DNA from: Bacillota bacterium
Lineage (GTDB): Bacteria; Bacillota; Clostridia; Acetivibrionales; DSM-1351
Length of the DNA stretch: 64,000 bases
Direction: 5' to 3'
Assembly (NCBI GenBank): GCA_023393115.1
Contig: JAEWMS010000057.1
Span: 1 to 64,000, forward strand
Made by a program: the position numbers and the translations under genes. The notes under the pieces are model-generated. The model was not told where the DNA came from, searched no databases, and saw only the letters and a list, made by a program, of their open reading frames with translations. Of the stretch, positions 1 to 9,361 are shown one piece after another (the stretch's first letter is position 1; every line of letters begins with the position of its first letter).

Positions 1-119
1 CTCCAGCTTCCTTCAGATTCCCCGTCGCCGAGGACACCCTTGCTCTTGGCTATGTGCTTGGCACTATCAACCTGCACTCGGGACTTTCACCCGTTAGATT
101 GCGCCCATGCTGGGCGCAC
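1..119 (-). mobile_element. Group IIC intron, 5' end (copy A, partial)
   Basis: The minus strand starts at 119 with GTGCGCCCAGCATGGGCGC, the conserved 5' end of a group IIC intron, and continues leftwards out of the window. The stretch GCAAGGGTGTCCTCGGCGAC followed by GGAATCTGAAGGAAGC matches the start of the complete intron at 51498-53401 and, from memory, the Oceanobacillus iheyensis group IIC intron. The two copies in this window agree at roughly four of five positions over about 119 nt, so they are different intron lineages or old copies rather than one recent duplication. The intron begins one base after the T-run of the terminator at 121-159. Only the first ~119 nt are visible, so the maturase cannot be assessed. 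Confidence 0.85.
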
Positions 120-120
120 C

Positions 121-159
121 AAAAAAGGCTCCCATAATCCAAGAAGGGAGCCTTTTTTT
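121..159 (-). terminator. Rho-independent terminator of the SLH xylanase gene
   Basis: A symmetric hairpin has arms GGCTCCC and GGGAGCC with a 12-nt loop, flanked by A6 and T7 so that it can work on both strands. It lies 44 nt beyond the stop codon of the xylanase at 203-4681. The group IIC intron starts directly after the minus-strand T-run. Confidence 0.9.
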
Positions 160-202
160 GTAGTATGCAGTTTACATGCAACTAGTTTGCAGTTACTTAT
201 AA

Positions 203-3200
203 CTAGTTTATTGAGTTTTTACTAAGAAGGGTATACAACATGTCTGCAAAGTCTGCTCTGCTGCATGCTGATTTTGGTTTGATCTGTCTGTATGAACCAT
301 CCTTCATTAAACCGGATTCAACAAGCTTTGTAATAGTTTCTAGAGACCAGAAGGAAATTTTATCGCTATCGCCAAAGCCTCTGTATTCTTTAACTTTTTT
401 GTCTGGTAATTCGCCAAGGTAATTTTTCAAATTATACATCATTGTGTACAGAGCTTCACGGGTTATAGCTGAGTTAACACCTAACTTGTTATTACCAACA
501 CCACTAGTCAGGCCGATTTCTTTGGCCTTGGCATAATAGTCGGCAAATTCACCCTGAGCGTCTGAGAAATTATTCTGTGGGTTTTCAAGCGGTTGAATAT
601 TATATGCTTTCATAAGCATTACTATTGCTTCACCACGGGTTAATTTTTTAGTTGGTTCAAAGTTTACTCCTGTTACTATATCTCTTGCCCCAAGATAAGT
701 AACTGCCGAATAAAATTCATCAGTCTCCTTCACGTCCTTAAAGCTTACTTTATTATAGCTTATTGCAAACTTTGAGAAGTGTGAAGTCTTAAAGGTTACA
801 CTGCCATTTGCATAAGTTCCCCTTACAGGAATCAGATTCTTATTGCTATCAATGTAGTAAACAAGAATTGCATTTGGATCTTCATCTTTTCCAGGTGTGT
901 AAGGGATACTAACAGTTGCAGTACCGTTTCCAAAATCAGAAACAGTTTTTCCTCCCACAGATACGCTGAAATCATATACCGGACGATCTCCAATCTTCGC
1001 AACTTCTGCTGCTGGAAGTTTTTCAATCTCTGAAGCAACTACCTTGGAAGCTTTTATTTCAATTTCACCTGTCCCGGCTTTAGATATTGTTTCGATAGTC
1101 TTACTATCAAAAACAACTGCACAAAAACCTGCATCAATTTTAATGGATGTATCTTTATCAGCTGTCAATATCTTATTTAGTGTTCCGTCAGGCAGTTTCA
1201 CCTCGGCTGCTTTTGTATCTGCTTTCAAATTCAATGAAAGTGTAATGGCCGGTTTTTCATCTGAACCTTTAACATTACCAATATTCCTGATTATATCATC
1301 CACAAGTGTAGTAGTAACACTTCCAGCAGCTGTTCCGTCAGCTTTTACGGTGGCCGGTAATGTTACTGTAATTTCAGACTTATCTGTCTTTATAGTGTTG
1401 TTTGAAGAACTTGTATCAGAGCTGCTGGAGCTACTACTGCTGCCTGAACTGCTGCTTCCACCACCGGAACCACTTCCGCCGCCTGGCTGACTTCCACCGG
1501 TACCTGCAAGGGTAAGAACACCGAATACAGAAGTATCCTGATAAGCTGTACCTGTTTTATCATTCCAGGTAGTAGAACCTTGACGGGCACCATCCTTGGC
1601 ATCGTTAATCTGAGCATCAAAACCAATCTTCTTATTGGCAGCCGGAGTTATTTTCTTAAATGGAATCTTCATTTCTATTGTATAATTTGTACCTGATATT
1701 TTTGTTTTTGATTCAAACCCAGCTACCGCACTAGTTGGGTTAATGGTTACCCCATTATCGAAATTTACTCTGTATTGACCATCATCTTCCTGGTAGAAGG
1801 TTGTTTTCTGATTATTTTCATCTATAAATATTTCAACTGAATCCTGCTCCCACGCATTTTCATTGACTTTATCCAGCTGTGAATCGCTTACCTGGACCAG
1901 AACATACAAGTTGGCATTGTCCCAAAGGGCCTTTGCAATACCTGTAGCTCCTTGCCATGCTGCCTGATTGAAGTCTACAGGCATTACCTGAGCACTATTC
2001 CATATAGCATCTACTGTTCCATCTATTACAGGAGTACCGTAGGCAGCTTTAGCTTCTTTTGCTCCCTCAGGTATAGTTGTGGGATTTTCAGCCATATATT
2101 TATCAGGATCAATAGCAGCATAATAAGCTGGTTTGGCTTGTAGATTCTTATCAAACAGGAGTGGACTTTGAGTTGATCTCCAGCTTGTGCCATCATCTGT
2201 ACCCCAAATTGTTACACGATCAATTTTATCGGAATGTTCCTTAAAGATTTTAAATAATTGAGCGTATAAATAGGCCTGAGCTTTTGTTTGGTTTTCAGTT
2301 AGCTTAGAGTCGGTTCCTGCCGTAATATCAAGCTCCGTTATGCTTATTTCAACACCCAGTGATATGAATTTTTCCAATGAAAGTTTTACATTTTCAGGAT
2401 TTGTGGCTATATTATAATGCGCCTGCATGCCGATACCATCTATAAGAAGTTTACCTGGATGAGTAGCAGCATATCTGTCATTAATTTCTTTTACCATGTT
2501 ATAAATGGCCTGGGCTTTGTTCTGATTATCTTCATTATAATCGTTGTAATAAAGCGTTATATCCCACTCAGGGTGTGCATCTAGCACCTCTCTTGCAGCC
2601 AGAAAAGCCTGTTCTACATAATCCGGACCAATTGCCTGATACCATTCACTGGTTCTGAGTGAGCCCTGCCAATCTGCCGGATTTGGCGGATTATCGCTCA
2701 TGGCTTCATTAACAACGTCCCAGGATGAAACCTTATCACCAAAGTGTTCCATTACAGTTTTGATATGAGTTCTCAAATTATCTAGAGCCTCATCTCTTTC
2801 CAGAATCACTTTATTACCATCTTCAATTTTGGTATACATCCAATCAGGTGACTGTTGGTGCCATACCAAAACATGACCATGCATCGGGAAGCCTTCATCA
2901 AGGGCCTTTTCAACCAAAATATCTGCTGGTCTAAAAGTAAAGTTCCCCTTTGTTGGCTGCAAATTAGCAGGTTTCATAGCATTACCAGCAGTAACTGCAT
3001 TATGATGCATTTTTACAAATTCATACCTTACACCAGAAAGGTCTTCAGAAGATATTGCAGTTCCTATTAAGAAATGGTTTTTATAAGCATCTTTTATTGG
3101 AGTAAGATCTCTTTGAAAATCTACTGTTCCTGAACCTGTACTCTCAAAGCTGATATCATCAATATAGTAAGATGCTGTTTTGTTAGAAGCACTTTCCACA

Positions 3201-4681
3201 TATATTGTAAGGAATTCATCAGGCACAGTGTTATACCTGTATATTCCTTCTAATTTTACCCATCCATCATTTGTAGAGATTGTTTTTCCATCTAGAGTAA
3301 CATAATTGGGGCTTGAAGACCCAATCTGAGTTGAAAGCTGGATTTGAGAACTTGCAGGGCTAATCAGTTTAACCCATGCAGTGATTTTATATTCTGAACC
3401 CTTATCAACATACTTTTCAACATGTAAAGCTGGTGCATGCCAGGCTTCTTGCCTGTTTTCAACCTTTAAGGCATAGGAACCACCCTCTGTATGGTTTTCT
3501 TCATCTGTAACTGTAAGGATTTCGGTTCCGTTTCTTCCAGCAAAGCCGTCTGTTGTCTGATCTTCAAAGGTAATAGTGTTAAATGGTAAAGCAGGATCTC
3601 TCGGAGGGTCTTGTGGAACTTGACCACCGTTTGTAGAATTAGTAGTAATCAATATGTCGTCTATGTAAAAGTTAGTCTTTGCTCCTTCATTATTTGACTG
3701 AATCCTTATTCTGTCAAAACGGCTTGTATCTGGGGTATAGTCACCTGTAATAGTAAAAGCAGTACCTGCTGTAATCTGAGCAGTACCCAAATAACTGTCA
3801 TAGTCTTGCGTTGAAGGATTTAGTGCTTGTACTACTATTTGCCCTCCAGATTCTACTACAGCATCGGTATCAATGTAACCCTTAATTGTTACTTTGTATG
3901 TTTTTCCGTTTTCAAGGTGTAAGTCGCTAAAGTTGAAATCTGCAGCGTCCCAGTTGTTAGTTCTGTTACCTATAAATAATGATTTGGCATCTACTTTCCC
4001 CGGGTATTCCTTGTCTACAACCGACAGGTTTGCACCTCCGGACTGTGTTGCAACTCCCTGTCCGTTTACAAAGTCTTCATGATATACTTCTGTTTGTGAA
4101 ACTACCTGTTCAGTAGTAATTAGTATATCATCAATGTAGAAATTAGTCTTTGCTCCTTCACTATTTGACTGAATCCTTATTCTGTCAAAACGGCTTGTAT
4201 CTGGGGTATAGTTAGCTGTAATAGTAAAAGCAGCACCTGTGGTTATCTGAGCTGTCCCCATATAGCTGTCATAGGCTTCTGGTGAAGGATTAAGTGCCTG
4301 TACTACTATCTGCCCTCCTGCTTCTGTTGTAGCATCGATATCAATGTAACCTTTAATTGTTACTTTGTATGTTTTTTCGTTTTCAAGGTTTAGATCGCTA
4401 AACTTGAAATCTGCAGCGTCCCAGTTGTTAGTTCTGTTACCTACAAATAATGATTTGCTGTCTACTTTTTCTGGGTATTCCTTGTCTACAACCGACAGGT
4501 TTGCACTTCCTGATTGTGTTGCGACACCCTGTCCGTTTTGAAAGTCTTCATGATAAACGGTAACAGTTCCAGTGCTCGCTGAATTTACAACACTATTGAT
4601 TGGTAATAGAGATATTACCAGACATAGTACAAGTAAAACAGCGACTGTTTTCCTCAAATTTCTAAAAGCTGTACTACTCAA
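203..4681 (-). CDS. Cell-surface GH10 endo-xylanase with CBM22, CBM9 and SLH domains (XynX-like)
   Basis: This 1492-residue modular endo-1,4-beta-xylanase hydrolyses xylan at the cell surface. Domains in order: signal peptide (1-35); two near-identical CBM22-like domains (about 40-190 and 197-346); a third CBM22/CBM4_9-type domain (about 366-515); GH10 catalytic domain (about 522-865) with acid/base Glu659 in WDVVNE and nucleophile Glu783 in ITELD; a CBM9 domain (about 882-1058); a Gly/Ser linker (1063-1095); a domain I cannot name (about 1097-1310); and three SLH repeats (about 1312-1490). The order resembles Clostridium thermocellum XynX. There is no dockerin, so anchoring is through SLH domains, not the cellulosome. 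The start is TTG, supported by AGGAGG nine bases upstream and a signal peptide directly after it. It is the last gene of the xylan cluster and has its own candidate promoter. Confidence 0.95.
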   Translation of the reverse strand: MSSTAFRNLRKTVAVLLVLCLVISLLPINSVVNSASTGTVTVYHEDFQNGQGVATQSGSANLSVVDKEYPEKVDSKSLFVGNRTNNWDAADFKFSDLNLENEKTYKVTIKGYIDIDATTEAGGQIVVQALNPSPEAYDSYMGTAQITTGAAFTITANYTPDTSRFDRIRIQSNSEGAKTNFYIDDILITTEQVVSQTEVYHEDFVNGQGVATQSGGANLSVVDKEYPGKVDAKSLFIGNRTNNWDAADFNFSDLHLENGKTYKVTIKGYIDTDAVVESGGQIVVQALNPSTQDYDSYLGTAQITAGTAFTITGDYTPDTSRFDRIRIQSNNEGAKTNFYIDDILITTNSTNGGQVPQDPPRDPALPFNTITFEDQTTDGFAGRNGTEILTVTDEENHTEGGSYALKVENRQEAWHAPALHVEKYVDKGSEYKITAWVKLISPASSQIQLSTQIGSSSPNYVTLDGKTISTNDGWVKLEGIYRYNTVPDEFLTIYVESASNKTASYYIDDISFESTGSGTVDFQRDLTPIKDAYKNHFLIGTAISSEDLSGVRYEFVKMHHNAVTAGNAMKPANLQPTKGNFTFRPADILVEKALDEGFPMHGHVLVWHQQSPDWMYTKIEDGNKVILERDEALDNLRTHIKTVMEHFGDKVSSWDVVNEAMSDNPPNPADWQGSLRTSEWYQAIGPDYVEQAFLAAREVLDAHPEWDITLYYNDYNEDNQNKAQAIYNMVKEINDRYAATHPGKLLIDGIGMQAHYNIATNPENVKLSLEKFISLGVEISITELDITAGTDSKLTENQTKAQAYLYAQLFKIFKEHSDKIDRVTIWGTDDGTSWRSTQSPLLFDKNLQAKPAYYAAIDPDKYMAENPTTIPEGAKEAKAAYGTPVIDGTVDAIWNSAQVMPVDFNQAAWQGATGIAKALWDNANLYVLVQVSDSQLDKVNENAWEQDSVEIFIDENNQKTTFYQEDDGQYRVNFDNGVTINPTSAVAGFESKTKISGTNYTIEMKIPFKKITPAANKKIGFDAQINDAKDGARQGSTTWNDKTGTAYQDTSVFGVLTLAGTGGSQPGGGSGSGGGSSSSGSSSSSSSSDTSSSNNTIKTDKSEITVTLPATVKADGTAAGSVTTTLVDDIIRNIGNVKGSDEKPAITLSLNLKADTKAAEVKLPDGTLNKILTADKDTSIKIDAGFCAVVFDSKTIETISKAGTGEIEIKASKVVASEIEKLPAAEVAKIGDRPVYDFSVSVGGKTVSDFGNGTATVSIPYTPGKDEDPNAILVYYIDSNKNLIPVRGTYANGSVTFKTSHFSKFAISYNKVSFKDVKETDEFYSAVTYLGARDIVTGVNFEPTKKLTRGEAIVMLMKAYNIQPLENPQNNFSDAQGEFADYYAKAKEIGLTSGVGNNKLGVNSAITREALYTMMYNLKNYLGELPDKKVKEYRGFGDSDKISFWSLETITKLVESGLMKDGSYRQIKPKSACSRADFADMLYTLLSKNSIN
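3645..4560 (-). repeat. Tandem in-gene duplication encoding two CBM22-like domains
   Basis: Two ~450-bp direct repeats (about 4110-4560 and 3645-4093) encode residues 40-190 and 197-346 of the SLH xylanase. They are very similar in DNA as well as protein: long runs around 3690-3745 and 4158-4210 are identical. This points to a fairly recent duplication or gene conversion. The sister xylanase at 5106-7805 has only one such domain. Confidence 0.85.
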
Positions 4682-4710
4682 TTAAATTCGCCTCCTAAAA
4701 ATTATATTTT

Positions 4711-4725
4711 TATGTATAATACATA
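4711..4725. promoter_or_regulatory. 15-bp perfect palindrome in the SLH xylanase leader
   Basis: TATGTATAATACATA has 7-bp arms around a central base. It lies between the candidate -10 element (4729-4734) and the Shine-Dalgarno (4691-4696), so about at the expected transcription start. It could be an operator or an AT-rich coincidence. I see no copy upstream of the other xylanase. Confidence 0.35.
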
Positions 4726-4728
4726 AAA

Positions 4729-4757
4729 TTTACAAAAAGAATATAATGATCTGTCAA
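4729..4757 (-). promoter_or_regulatory. Candidate sigma-A promoter of the SLH xylanase
   Basis: On the minus strand TTGACA (4752-4757) is followed after 17 nt by TGTAAA (4729-4734). The -35 is perfect but the -10 is weak, so activation by a regulator is plausible. It would let this gene be transcribed apart from the upstream operon. Confidence 0.45.
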
Positions 4758-5030
4758 TTTTACATTTTTTTGAAAATTTGTCGACATAATATGATAAATT
4801 CTTTAATAAAAGGGTGACTTTAATAAATCACAGTGAAAACTGCTCTTATCGCTGCTGAGACAGAGCTCTTCAATCTGTGTTGAGAGCAACTTATGTTATT
4901 GTTATTCCATTTGTACAATAAGAAAGCACATTTAGTTCAGACATATTAGTATGCTTGCCTAACCGATACAAATGACGTATCTTGAGTATTAGTCGACGTA
5001 GGACCCTACGACATCGGAAGTATTCAGTGT

Positions 5031-5064
5031 TATGGATTGCTGTATGAAAAAACAGCAATCCATA
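5031..5064 (-). promoter_or_regulatory. 13-bp perfect hairpin downstream of the GH10 xylanase, without U-tract
   Basis: Arms TATGGATTGCTGT and ACAGCAATCCATA pair perfectly around an 8-nt loop, 42 nt after the stop codon of the gene at 5106-7805. No T-run follows on the minus strand. It may be a 3' mRNA stabiliser or processing structure rather than a classical terminator. Confidence 0.65.
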
Positions 5065-5105
5065 GACCTTATTATTTATTACTGCGTAGTTTGGACAATG
5101 TGTCG

Positions 5106-7805
5106 TTATTTTCCTTTTTTCCCTGACAGAGTAAGAACACCAAACACTGACGTATCCTGATATGCGTTTCCGGTAGTATCATTCCACGTAGCAACACTTT
5201 GCCGTACTCCATCTTTACCATCATTAATCTGTAAATCAAAACCTATTTTTTTGTTGTTTTCTCCAGTTATTGTTTTCAAAGGTATCTTCATTTCCACAGT
5301 ATAATTTGTTCCGGAAACTTTAATTGCTGAAACGAAACCCTTTGATATACCTGTAGGATTAAAGGACTTTTCGTTTTTGAAGTTTACTCTGTATTGCCCG
5401 TCATCATTCTGATAGAATGAGGTTTTCCCATTGTTTTCATCAATAAATACTTCTACAGAATCCTGTTCCCATGCATTTGCACTTTTTTTATCGAGCTGGG
5501 AATCATTAACCTGAATCAGTACATAGAGATACTTCTTATCCCAGAGCACTTTTGCTGTTCCTGTGGCACCCTGCCATGCCATCTGATACTGATTTATTTG
5601 AATTGAAGGTGCATTTTTCCAAATCGCATCAACTTTACCGTCAACTTTTGGAGTACCATACATGGCGGTTGCTGTTTTTGCACTCTTAGGTGTTGCAGGC
5701 TTATTCTCCTTCATGTACTTATCAGGATCTATTACACCATAGTAAGCAGGCTTAGCCTGAAGATTCTTATCAAACAGCAGAGGGTTTGTTGATGCTCTCC
5801 AGCTTGTACCATCATCCATTCCCCAAAGTGTAACACGTGAGATATTTTTTGAATATGCCTTAAAGACCTTAAATAACTGGGCATACAAATATCCCTGGTC
5901 CTTTGCAAGCTTGTCTGAGAGCTCAAAGTTGCTTCCGGCCTGTATATCAAGTTCTGTTATGCTTACTTCAACCCCTAACGAAATAAATCTTTCCAATGAA
6001 AGTTTAACATTTTCAGGATTGGTATTGACCATATAGTGTCCCTGCATGCCTATTCCATCTATAAGAAGTTTGCCAGAGTGAGTTTTTGCATACTTATCAT
6101 TTAATTCTTTAACCATGCTGTATATGGCTTTGGACTTATTCTGGTTGTCATCATTATAATCATTATAGTAGAGCTTTACATTCCAATCGGGATGTGCATC
6201 AAGCACTTCTCTTGCAGCTAAAAATGCCTGTTCAACATAATCTGAACCTACAGCGTTAAACCATGGAGTTTTACGTAAGGCTGCCTTCCAATCGGACGGA
6301 TTTGAAGGATCGTCATTCATTGCCTCATTTACTACATCCCATGAGATAACCTTGTCACCATAATGCTCAACAACAGTTTTTATATGAGTCCTCAGGTTAT
6401 CAAGAGCCTCTTTGCGTCCCAGAGGAACAGTATTACCCTTTGCATCTGATTTTGTATTCATCCATGCCGGTGACTGTTGATGCCATACAAGTGTATGACC
6501 ATGCATCTTTAGACCTTCTCCCAGAACATTGTCAACAAGCTTGTCGGCTTCATCAAAGTTAAAAGTTCCTTTAGTGCGCTGTAATGCATCCGGTTTCATT
6601 GCATTACCTGCAGTCGCAACATTGAAATGCTTTTTCAGCAGGTCAAGTCTGACACCTTTCATATCTTCTGCTGATATGGCATTTCCGATCAAGAAATCTT
6701 TTTCATAAACATCTTTAATTGCAGTTAAATCATTCTGAATTACTATTTTACCTGAGCCTGTACTTTCGAAGCTTATATCGTCAATATAGAATGAAGCAGT
6801 AGCATCACTGGCGCTTTCCACATATATGGTCAGATATCCGCCTGAAACATTATTGTAACGGTAAGTTCCTTCAAATTTAACCCATCCGTCACTTGTGCTT
6901 ATAGATTTAGGTGCCAGATTTATGTAGTTTGCACTTCCGCCGTTGCCAACCTGTGTGGAAAGCTGAAGCTGAGTGCTTGCCGGGCTTATAAGTTTAACCC
7001 AGGCAGTAACTTTGTATTCTGATCCCTGATCAACATATTTCTCAATATTAAGAGATGGCCCGTGCCAGGTATTGCTTCTTCCTTCAACTTTCAAAGCATA
7101 GGAGCCCTTTTCAGTATGATTGGCTTCTTTGGTTACTGTTAAAGTTTCAGTACCTGCTCTTCCAGCAAATCCACCAGTAGTATTGTCCTCAAAATCAATA
7201 GCTTTAAATATCTCGGCAGTTGATGTATCGGTAGATTGCTGTGCTTCTGATACCTCTTCGGTTATTGATATGTCTCCAATATAGAAAGGAACAGCTTTTC
7301 CGGCATCATTTGACTGAACTCTGATTTTTGAATCTTTTGAGGTGTCAACAGTATACTTACCGGTAAGTGTAAATTCCGCTCCGGCTTTGAAATCAGCTCC
7401 TGCAAGCCACGCATAGCTGTCAACAGTTTGTAGCCAAGCCTGCGCTCCTGAAGGTACTTTTTCCGTTGAGTCAACATAACCGGTAACAGTTATATTATAA
7501 GTCTTACCGTTAACCAAACCTGTGTCTGTAAAACTGAAATCCGCAGCATCCCAGTTGTTGGCCCTTTTACTTACAAATAAAGCTTTTCCGTCATCATTAC
7601 CTTTAAAGGTTTTTCCACTAACCTGTAATAAGGCAGCTCCACCGGATTGTACAGCTTTTCCGATACCATCTGAAAAAGCTTCGTGATAGACAGTTGCCGC
7701 TTCGGCTTTTACACTATTTGTAACAGCCAAAAGAGAAAAAAATAAGGCAAACGTTAAAACCAACGCAATAGCCTTATTTAGATTAAAAACGGTACTTCTA
7801 CTCAA
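5106..7805 (-). CDS. Secreted GH10 endo-xylanase with CBM22 and CBM9 domains
   Basis: This 899-residue extracellular endo-1,4-beta-xylanase is a paralogue of the SLH xylanase downstream. Domains: signal peptide (1-36, ending near AEA-A); CBM22-like (about 38-183); second CBM22/CBM4_9-type domain (about 202-348); GH10 (about 358-695) with acid/base Glu494 in WDVVNE and nucleophile Glu618 in ITELD; and a C-terminal CBM9 domain (about 715-895). It lacks the linker, SLH and dockerin modules, so it is probably released into the medium or bound to substrate. The start is TTG, with AGGAGG nine bases upstream; the 20-odd bases around this start match those of the downstream xylanase. It follows the GH8 gene by 49 nt with no hairpin between, so the two are probably co-transcribed. 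Confidence 0.95.
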   Translation of the reverse strand: MSRSTVFNLNKAIALVLTFALFFSLLAVTNSVKAEAATVYHEAFSDGIGKAVQSGGAALLQVSGKTFKGNDDGKALFVSKRANNWDAADFSFTDTGLVNGKTYNITVTGYVDSTEKVPSGAQAWLQTVDSYAWLAGADFKAGAEFTLTGKYTVDTSKDSKIRVQSNDAGKAVPFYIGDISITEEVSEAQQSTDTSTAEIFKAIDFEDNTTGGFAGRAGTETLTVTKEANHTEKGSYALKVEGRSNTWHGPSLNIEKYVDQGSEYKVTAWVKLISPASTQLQLSTQVGNGGSANYINLAPKSISTSDGWVKFEGTYRYNNVSGGYLTIYVESASDATASFYIDDISFESTGSGKIVIQNDLTAIKDVYEKDFLIGNAISAEDMKGVRLDLLKKHFNVATAGNAMKPDALQRTKGTFNFDEADKLVDNVLGEGLKMHGHTLVWHQQSPAWMNTKSDAKGNTVPLGRKEALDNLRTHIKTVVEHYGDKVISWDVVNEAMNDDPSNPSDWKAALRKTPWFNAVGSDYVEQAFLAAREVLDAHPDWNVKLYYNDYNDDNQNKSKAIYSMVKELNDKYAKTHSGKLLIDGIGMQGHYMVNTNPENVKLSLERFISLGVEVSITELDIQAGSNFELSDKLAKDQGYLYAQLFKVFKAYSKNISRVTLWGMDDGTSWRASTNPLLFDKNLQAKPAYYGVIDPDKYMKENKPATPKSAKTATAMYGTPKVDGKVDAIWKNAPSIQINQYQMAWQGATGTAKVLWDKKYLYVLIQVNDSQLDKKSANAWEQDSVEVFIDENNGKTSFYQNDDGQYRVNFKNEKSFNPTGISKGFVSAIKVSGTNYTVEMKIPLKTITGENNKKIGFDLQINDGKDGVRQSVATWNDTTGNAYQDTSVFGVLTLSGKKGK

Positions 7806-7854
7806 TTAAATTCGCCTCCTCTAAATTTCTGTTTATCTGTAATTAGTTTCATAA

Positions 7855-9006
7855 TTACCAAATACGATAGTTACCGCTAAGTGCCAGTAGTGCGAAGAAA
7901 TACAGAAGGTTGTCATAATACCTGCGATCGCCGGTACGCAATGGTTGTTCCCATAACTTTCTTACAAAATTCTCTCTATATTTACCCTTTGCAGCCAATG
8001 AAGATTGTGCCAAGGTGGCAAGGAGACCTACAGGATGAAGCACTCCCATGGGGGTTCCATCAACTTCTTGCACGAGTTCATTTTTATTTGTTACAGGAGT
8101 TCCGTCAATATGGTAAACTACATTTTCCTTGCCTTTTATAGTCTCACCGAAAAATTTTTGGATATTATCAGCCTGAGAACACTGCCATTCATCAGCAGCA
8201 AACCATTCATAATCCAGAGCAATATTTGCCCCTGTACGATAAGCATCACTATAAAAATGATTATGGTTTCCTCTATTGTACGGAGTACCGTCATATTCGG
8301 CATACTCAGCAGATAACCCTGTTTCAGGATGACATGCCTTCCTTAAATGTTCACGGCTAAGCCTTGCGGCATCTCTGAAGAATTCGGCATCCTCAGGATT
8401 TCCCCACAAAGCAAACAATTCATAAAAATGTGGTAAATGATATGAAGGATCAGTAAAATTGCAGTTTGGAACAAAGCGAATCAATTTTGTTTTTGGATCA
8501 AACATGGGATCTGTTTTTTTATGAACCATTTCGTGAAGTATGCTTTTTGCTTCTCGAGAGTAATTAAATATGCCTTCTCCGTCTCCCCAGCGTCTCCCGG
8601 CAAAAAGAAGTGCCATGGCAAAGAACTCTTCACCATCGGGAGCAGGCCCATCAGAATTTCTCTTTCCATCCAGTTGAGCAGACCAGCCAAAATAGCCCTT
8701 ATAATTACCCTTATCAAGATACATAAATGTTCTTGTCCATTTCCAAATGCGATCAAATATGTCTTTACGATTCATTTGAACAGCAATCATCAGGCCATAG
8801 CTCTGACCTTCAGTTCTGACGTCCATGTTACCTGTATCTACAAGGTACCCCATGTCTTCACCTGTTTCATGATAAATGCGTTGGTCCTCACTCCCAAAGA
8901 ATAACGTATTAAAAGTGGAGTTTAAACGTTGTTGTACTTCGGCTTCAGAATACCCGTACTCAGTAAAGAGATTTGAATATCTACCCGTTTGAAAAGCCTT
9001 AGCCAT
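7855..9006 (-). CDS. GH8 reducing-end-xylose-releasing exo-oligoxylanase (Rex type)
   Basis: This 383-residue protein has no signal peptide and aligns over its whole length, from memory, with the Bacillus halodurans Rex enzyme (GH8, EC 3.2.1.156), which removes xylose from the reducing end of xylo-oligosaccharides in the cytoplasm. The family's general acid is expected to be Glu66 in DVRTEGQSYG. The GH8 signature region around GWSAQLDG and the SDAYRTGANIALDYEW segment near residue 250 are also present. It sits between the oligosaccharide importer genes and the secreted xylanases, which fits intracellular trimming of imported xylo-oligosaccharides. AAAGGA precedes the ATG. A longer-chain secreted GH8 xylanase or cellulase is less likely because export signals are absent. 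Confidence 0.88.
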   Translation of the reverse strand: MAKAFQTGRYSNLFTEYGYSEAEVQQRLNSTFNTLFFGSEDQRIYHETGEDMGYLVDTGNMDVRTEGQSYGLMIAVQMNRKDIFDRIWKWTRTFMYLDKGNYKGYFGWSAQLDGKRNSDGPAPDGEEFFAMALLFAGRRWGDGEGIFNYSREAKSILHEMVHKKTDPMFDPKTKLIRFVPNCNFTDPSYHLPHFYELFALWGNPEDAEFFRDAARLSREHLRKACHPETGLSAEYAEYDGTPYNRGNHNHFYSDAYRTGANIALDYEWFAADEWQCSQADNIQKFFGETIKGKENVVYHIDGTPVTNKNELVQEVDGTPMGVLHPVGLLATLAQSSLAAKGKYRENFVRKLWEQPLRTGDRRYYDNLLYFFALLALSGNYRIW

Positions 9007-9361
9007 ACTAATTTATCCTTTCTAACAAATGAACTGAAAATAAAATAACAAACAATAGATGAAAATTAAGAATAACTATAGATGTATTAGAAATTGACTA
9101 TACTATTGAAAGTCTTTTTTGGTTCCTGTTTGTCATCAAAAGCAAGCGGGCGATTTACGTTCCTTGAACGGAAATTATTCATCGAATTGGAACAGAGAAG
9201 TGTATAAATCAGTAATTTGAAGGCTTATGATAATGATGCACAAAGTTATATAGTCATTGAAATGATATATTATTGCTTCTTTATTTGATTGATAGATTTC
9301 AGATTTAATGCAGCACCTATAGGGAGTAATCCCTATAGGCTGCATATAGTTTACAAAAATA
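9007..9361. other. Intergenic region between permease and GH8 genes
   Basis: These 355 bp contain the hairpin at 9309-9344 and the GH8 ribosome binding site. No credible ORF was found. The length and the hairpin suggest that the GH8-xylanase segment is expressed differently from the transporter genes, but I cannot name a promoter with confidence. Confidence 0.5.
9309..9344 (-). promoter_or_regulatory. Strong hairpin after the second permease gene, without U-tract
   Basis: CCTATAGGGA pairs with TCCCTATAGG around a GTAA loop. The stem extends through TGCAG/CTGCA after a 2-nt bulge. No T-run follows on the minus strand. It lies 18 nt past the permease stop and is a candidate RNA-processing or stabilising structure. 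Confidence 0.7.

Larger units (their letters stand above)
4682..5105. other. Intergenic region between the two xylanase genes
   Basis: These 424 bp hold the hairpin at 5031-5064, the candidate promoter at 4729-4757 and the palindrome at 4711-4725. A short imperfect dyad sits near 4994-5012 (CGTAGG/CCTACG). I see no open reading frame with a ribosome binding site. Confidence 0.6.

Noticed and set aside
1044..1490. Plus-strand open frame inside the SLH xylanase
   Set aside because: It is the shadow of the Ser/Gly-rich linker and domain region, with no ribosome site or domain.
203..7805. Dockerin domains on the xylanases
   Set aside because: The C-termini are SLH repeats or CBM9; no duplicated calcium-binding dockerin motif was found.
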